Shown here: positions 61,984 through 64,000 of the stretch, in pieces
How positions within the stretch are numbered: position 1 is the first letter of the stretch
Layout: each line of letters opens with the position of its first letter
Source: Tateyamaria omphalii
Lineage (GTDB): Bacteria > Pseudomonadota > Alphaproteobacteria > Rhodobacterales > Rhodobacteraceae
DNA: 64,000 nucleotides
Reading direction: 5' to 3'
NCBI RefSeq assembly: GCF_001969365.1
Contig: NZ_CP019312.1
Coordinates: 3,797,637 to 3,861,636, forward strand
Translations under genes and position numbers: made by a program
The notes under the pieces: model-generated
Seen by the model: the letters and a program-made list of their open reading frames with translations, nothing else
Databases searched by the model: none
Told to the model about the DNA's origin: nothing

Positions 61984-62007
61984 GGCGGGGTGAACCCCGC
62001 CTTACGG
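61984..62007. repeat. REP-type palindrome beside the RAYT relic
   Basis: Stem GGCGGGG/CCCCGCC (61984-61990 and 61995-62001) with loop TGAA is followed by TTACGG, the same layout as the two elements at 4106-4201 (stem plus TTACGATT). Confidence 0.75.
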
Positions 62008-62139
62008 TTTGAGATTTGGCGCGGCGCTCGAAAGAGGGCCGCGTTTTGCGTTTCGCGCGCGAAACGGTATTTATTATCAAAGGGTTACTTCGGTCCACAT
62101 CGTGTGGAGTGGCGGATGGTGCGGGCAAGGTATGGGTTG

Positions 62140-62460
62140 CGTGATGTGTGGTTGGGCCGGGCGTTGGGCATTGCTTATGCTCGGACGCAGGCCCAGCATC
62201 CGTTTGAGTGTGATGCGATTGTCGTTTTGCCCGATCATTTGCATGCCCTTTGGACATTGCCGCCGGGGGACGCGGATTTTTCGACGCGGTGGCGCAAGAT
62301 CAAGGCGCGGTTTTCCCGTAGCGTGCGTGGCGAATATAGGCGTCGCCAGAGCAAAGTGAACAAACGCGAGGTCGGGCTTTGGCAGCGGCGGTTTTGGGAG
62401 CATTGCAATCCGTCCACCCGACAGGTTCTATCCTTGCGACATCTTTTTGACGGGTGCAGC
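62140..62460 (+). pseudogene. REP-associated tyrosine transposase (RAYT) relic, central part
   Basis: The frame contains a convincing RAYT/Y1-transposase core: HPFECDAIVVLPDHLHALWT, where HLH is the HUH metal motif, then LPPGDADFSTRWRKIKARFS and GLWQRRFWEH. The N-terminal segment expected before it (YRRxxxPGGTYFFT type) is missing and replaced by unrelated sequence, and after RRFWEH the reading frame no longer matches the family. The missing C-terminal WPYSS region is found about 830 bases downstream. So this is a decayed, split gene. Confidence 0.8.
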
Positions 62461-62505
62461 AAAGCAGTTGCAACGTTTGGTTGTGGGTCGTATTTTTTCT
62501 AAAAC

Positions 62506-63237
62506 ATGCAGGATCATGCCGTGACACAAAATCTGGACTTTGAGTATGAAACCTGCGTGAACCAATATGGTTTGTATTGCGTGCCGAATGTCATGCGGAA
62601 ACGAGAGGTTTGCAGGATTGTCTTGAAAGGCGAAGTCAATGAACCGCGGACGCTGAATTTCATTCGTCATTACGGAAAGAAGGGTGATGTTGTTTCTGGC
62701 GGTGCCTTTATCGGTGACTTCCTTCCGGCGATTGCGACCGCACTGGAGTCTGATCAAATCCTCTATTCCTTCGAGCCGAACCCGATGAGTTTTGCGGCGG
62801 CGCAAGAGACTATCCGGTTGAGCCAATTGAAAAATGTCCGCTTGGCACCTGTTGCAGTTGGTCAGGAGCAAGGCACGGTTGTGCTTGAGGTGACGAGTAA
62901 GGAAGGCCGCGCGCTGGGAGGAATATCGAAAGTTGTCGAACGCCAGCTGGACGAGCGCGCTGTCGAGGTGTCCATGACGACGCTGGATGAATTGGTGGAC
63001 CCTGAAAGGTATATCTCGCTTATCCATTTGGATATAGAAGGATTTGAATGGCATGCCATATTGGGTGCGCGCGAAACCATCGCGCGGTGCAAACCCATTA
63101 TTATTCTCGAAGGCGGTATTCCGGAAAAGCGGCAACGCTATATCGAGGGGTTTAGGAGCGAGTTTCCCGATCTTGATTACCGACTTGTCGGGAATATGGA
63201 CAGAAATGCATTCTTTCGCGCGGATTGTGATGCCTGA
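62506..63237 (+). CDS. FkbM family methyltransferase
   Basis: A 243-residue SAM-dependent methyltransferase. The FkbM pattern is visible: GDVVSGGAFIGDFLPAIATAL (SAM motif I near residue 60), YSFEPNPMSFAAAQETIRLS near residue 88, SMTTLDELVD, and LIHLDIEGFEWHAILGA near residue 170. FkbM enzymes usually O-methylate sugars or polyketides. It is AT-richer than its neighbours and lies between the two halves of a RAYT relic, so it was probably inserted with or into the element. Confidence 0.85.
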   Translation: MQDHAVTQNLDFEYETCVNQYGLYCVPNVMRKREVCRIVLKGEVNEPRTLNFIRHYGKKGDVVSGGAFIGDFLPAIATALESDQILYSFEPNPMSFAAAQETIRLSQLKNVRLAPVAVGQEQGTVVLEVTSKEGRALGGISKVVERQLDERAVEVSMTTLDELVDPERYISLIHLDIEGFEWHAILGARETIARCKPIIILEGGIPEKRQRYIEGFRSEFPDLDYRLVGNMDRNAFFRADCDA

Positions 63238-63284
63238 ATGAATGGGCCCTGGCCCTGACGCGTCACTGGGTCTGCCGCTTTACA

Positions 63285-63405
63285 TCGCCGCCGCGTTGCG
63301 CCGCGCGGGCGGTGGCGTGGCCGTATTCGTCGAACCATCGGGATGTGCGGTTGGGTCGGGTGAGGCCGGAATGGTGTGATGCGGTTTTGGAAGGCGGAAT
63401 ACAGT
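63285..63405 (+). pseudogene. RAYT relic, C-terminal part
   Basis: In the plus frame this stretch encodes RAVAWPYSSNHRDVRLGRVR, then PEW, which matches the conserved C-terminal motif of RAYT transposases (WPxSSFHRYV...G...PxW). It has no start codon or upstream family sequence of its own and is separated from the transposase core by the fkbM gene. The 170-base gap 63238-63409 otherwise holds no gene. Confidence 0.65.
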
Positions 63406-63409
63406 CAAG

Positions 63410-64000
63410 TCAATCTGTGGTTTCGGGGTCTTTTGCGGTGCCTCCGAAAAAGGCAAAGCTGATGCCGCAGAACAGCACGGCCATGGCACCGTACAAATAC
63501 CAATACTCCCAGCCCACGCAGCCGTGCAGATAGGCATAGGGCAGGATGGTCGGATAGAAGATCAGGCTCCCGGCCAACACCAGGACCAGCGACAGGGCGG
63601 ACATCGCAAGGGATTTTTCTGCATATCGTTGCAGCCCCGAGACCAGTGCCAGCCACAGGATGGCCGGGGGCAGCCCGATCACATTCGACAGGAATGTTGC
63701 ATTCAGCGTTGTATAAATAGTGCCGTCGCAAGCGTTTTGCCGATCCAGCGCCCATACGGCGATGATCCAGCACGCCGGTGCTACAAGAGACGTCGCCGCC
63801 AAGTAGATCGCAAGCTCTTCTGGTTTGCCGTCGAGTTGGTTTTCGTACACCGGCATGCGGCGCGCAAGCAGCGCGAAGATCGCGCAAATGAAAAGCCACA
63901 ACAGCAGGCTGCGGTTGACGATGTTGGTGTCGCTGGCGAAGGTGTCCAGGACAGTCAGATTGCCAGTCCAGACCTCGATGTTGATCGTGATCAAGTCGAC
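63410..64000 (-). CDS. Membrane protein of unknown function (possibly cut by window edge)
   Basis: At least 194 residues with five or so membrane helices: near SLLLWLFICAIFALLA, EELAIYLAATSLVAPACWII, LSNVIGLPPAILWLALVSGL, AMSALSLVLVLAGSLIF and YLYGAMAVLFCGISFAFFGG. The only start inside the window is TTG at 63994 and the frame stays open to the edge, so the true start may lie outside. No family recognised. Confidence 0.6.
   Translation of the reverse strand, partial: VDLITINIEVWTGNLTVLDTFASDTNIVNRSLLLWLFICAIFALLARRMPVYENQLDGKPEELAIYLAATSLVAPACWIIAVWALDRQNACDGTIYTTLNATFLSNVIGLPPAILWLALVSGLQRYAEKSLAMSALSLVLVLAGSLIFYPTILPYAYLHGCVGWEYWYLYGAMAVLFCGISFAFFGGTAKDPETTD

Overview
The window is one contiguous, GC-rich, densely coded piece of an alphaproteobacterial chromosome, most likely a Rhodobacterales (Roseobacter-type) species. 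Pointers to that group are an archaeal-type class I lysyl-tRNA synthetase, a short glutamyl-tRNA synthetase, an iron-sulfur bacterial photolyase, RTX/Hint secreted proteins, a glycine riboswitch and the 'stem + GTATTTT + AGAAGAA' intergenic repeats. No tRNA, rRNA, CRISPR array, prophage or intact insertion sequence is visible. The genus cannot be fixed from the sequence alone.

Layout. 1-3.3 kb: cell-shape operon mreB-mreC-mreD-mrdA on the minus strand, cut by the window edge. 3.5-6 kb: a YceI-like protein and leuA; leuA is preceded by a leucine-rich leader peptide with two alternative hairpins (an attenuator). 6-8.2 kb: SDR enzyme and FeS photolyase, translationally coupled. 8.4-12.3 kb: a TIR-transmembrane protein, an exported protein and an 18-repeat MORN protein. 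12.3-20 kb: nadE, a metallo-beta-lactamase-fold hydrolase, a DUF1801 protein, gltX, a MATE exporter, a GGCT-like protein and an inositol-monophosphatase-family protein. 20-25 kb: a YbbA/YbbP-type ABC transporter divergent from a TesA-type esterase, an SRAP-family protein without its catalytic Cys, and a cold-shock protein.

25.3-36.9 kb is the metabolic core of the window, a reductive pyrimidine catabolism island. PreT/PreA reduce uracil or thymine, the dihydropyrimidinase opens the ring and the M20-type amidohydrolase removes the carbamoyl group. A RutR-like TetR regulator and an ABC transporter (ATPase, two permeases, binding protein) complete it. Two RutR-like operators are visible, one before preT and one between rutR and the amidohydrolase gene. 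The island ends in a strong terminator.

37-49 kb: a small AT-rich stretch with an unknown gene, ettA, a DUF900-type lipoprotein hydrolase, a MOSC protein, nadD, dacB, a D-amino acid dehydrogenase under a tandem glycine riboswitch, a PhoD-like phosphatase, a protein with a possible pore-forming-toxin-like beta region, and a TerB-like protein. 49-57 kb: lysK bracketed by palindromes, a frameshifted benE, a Hint/RTX protein, a DUF4864 protein, an S41-like peptidase and a type II NADH dehydrogenase. 57-64 kb: a conserved beta-helix protein, an outer-membrane-like protein, several small genes, a second nearly identical cold-shock gene, and a decayed REP-associated transposase (RAYT) split by an fkbM methyltransferase gene, with a REP-type palindrome at its edge.

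The most unusual signals are regulatory or repeat based: a 23-nt motif found three times at two loci (once as a 75-bp inverted pair inside the pyrimidine transporter operon), the leuA attenuator, the tandem glycine riboswitch in front of a D-amino acid dehydrogenase, the RAYT/REP remains, and a nine-repeat supermodule duplication in the MORN protein.
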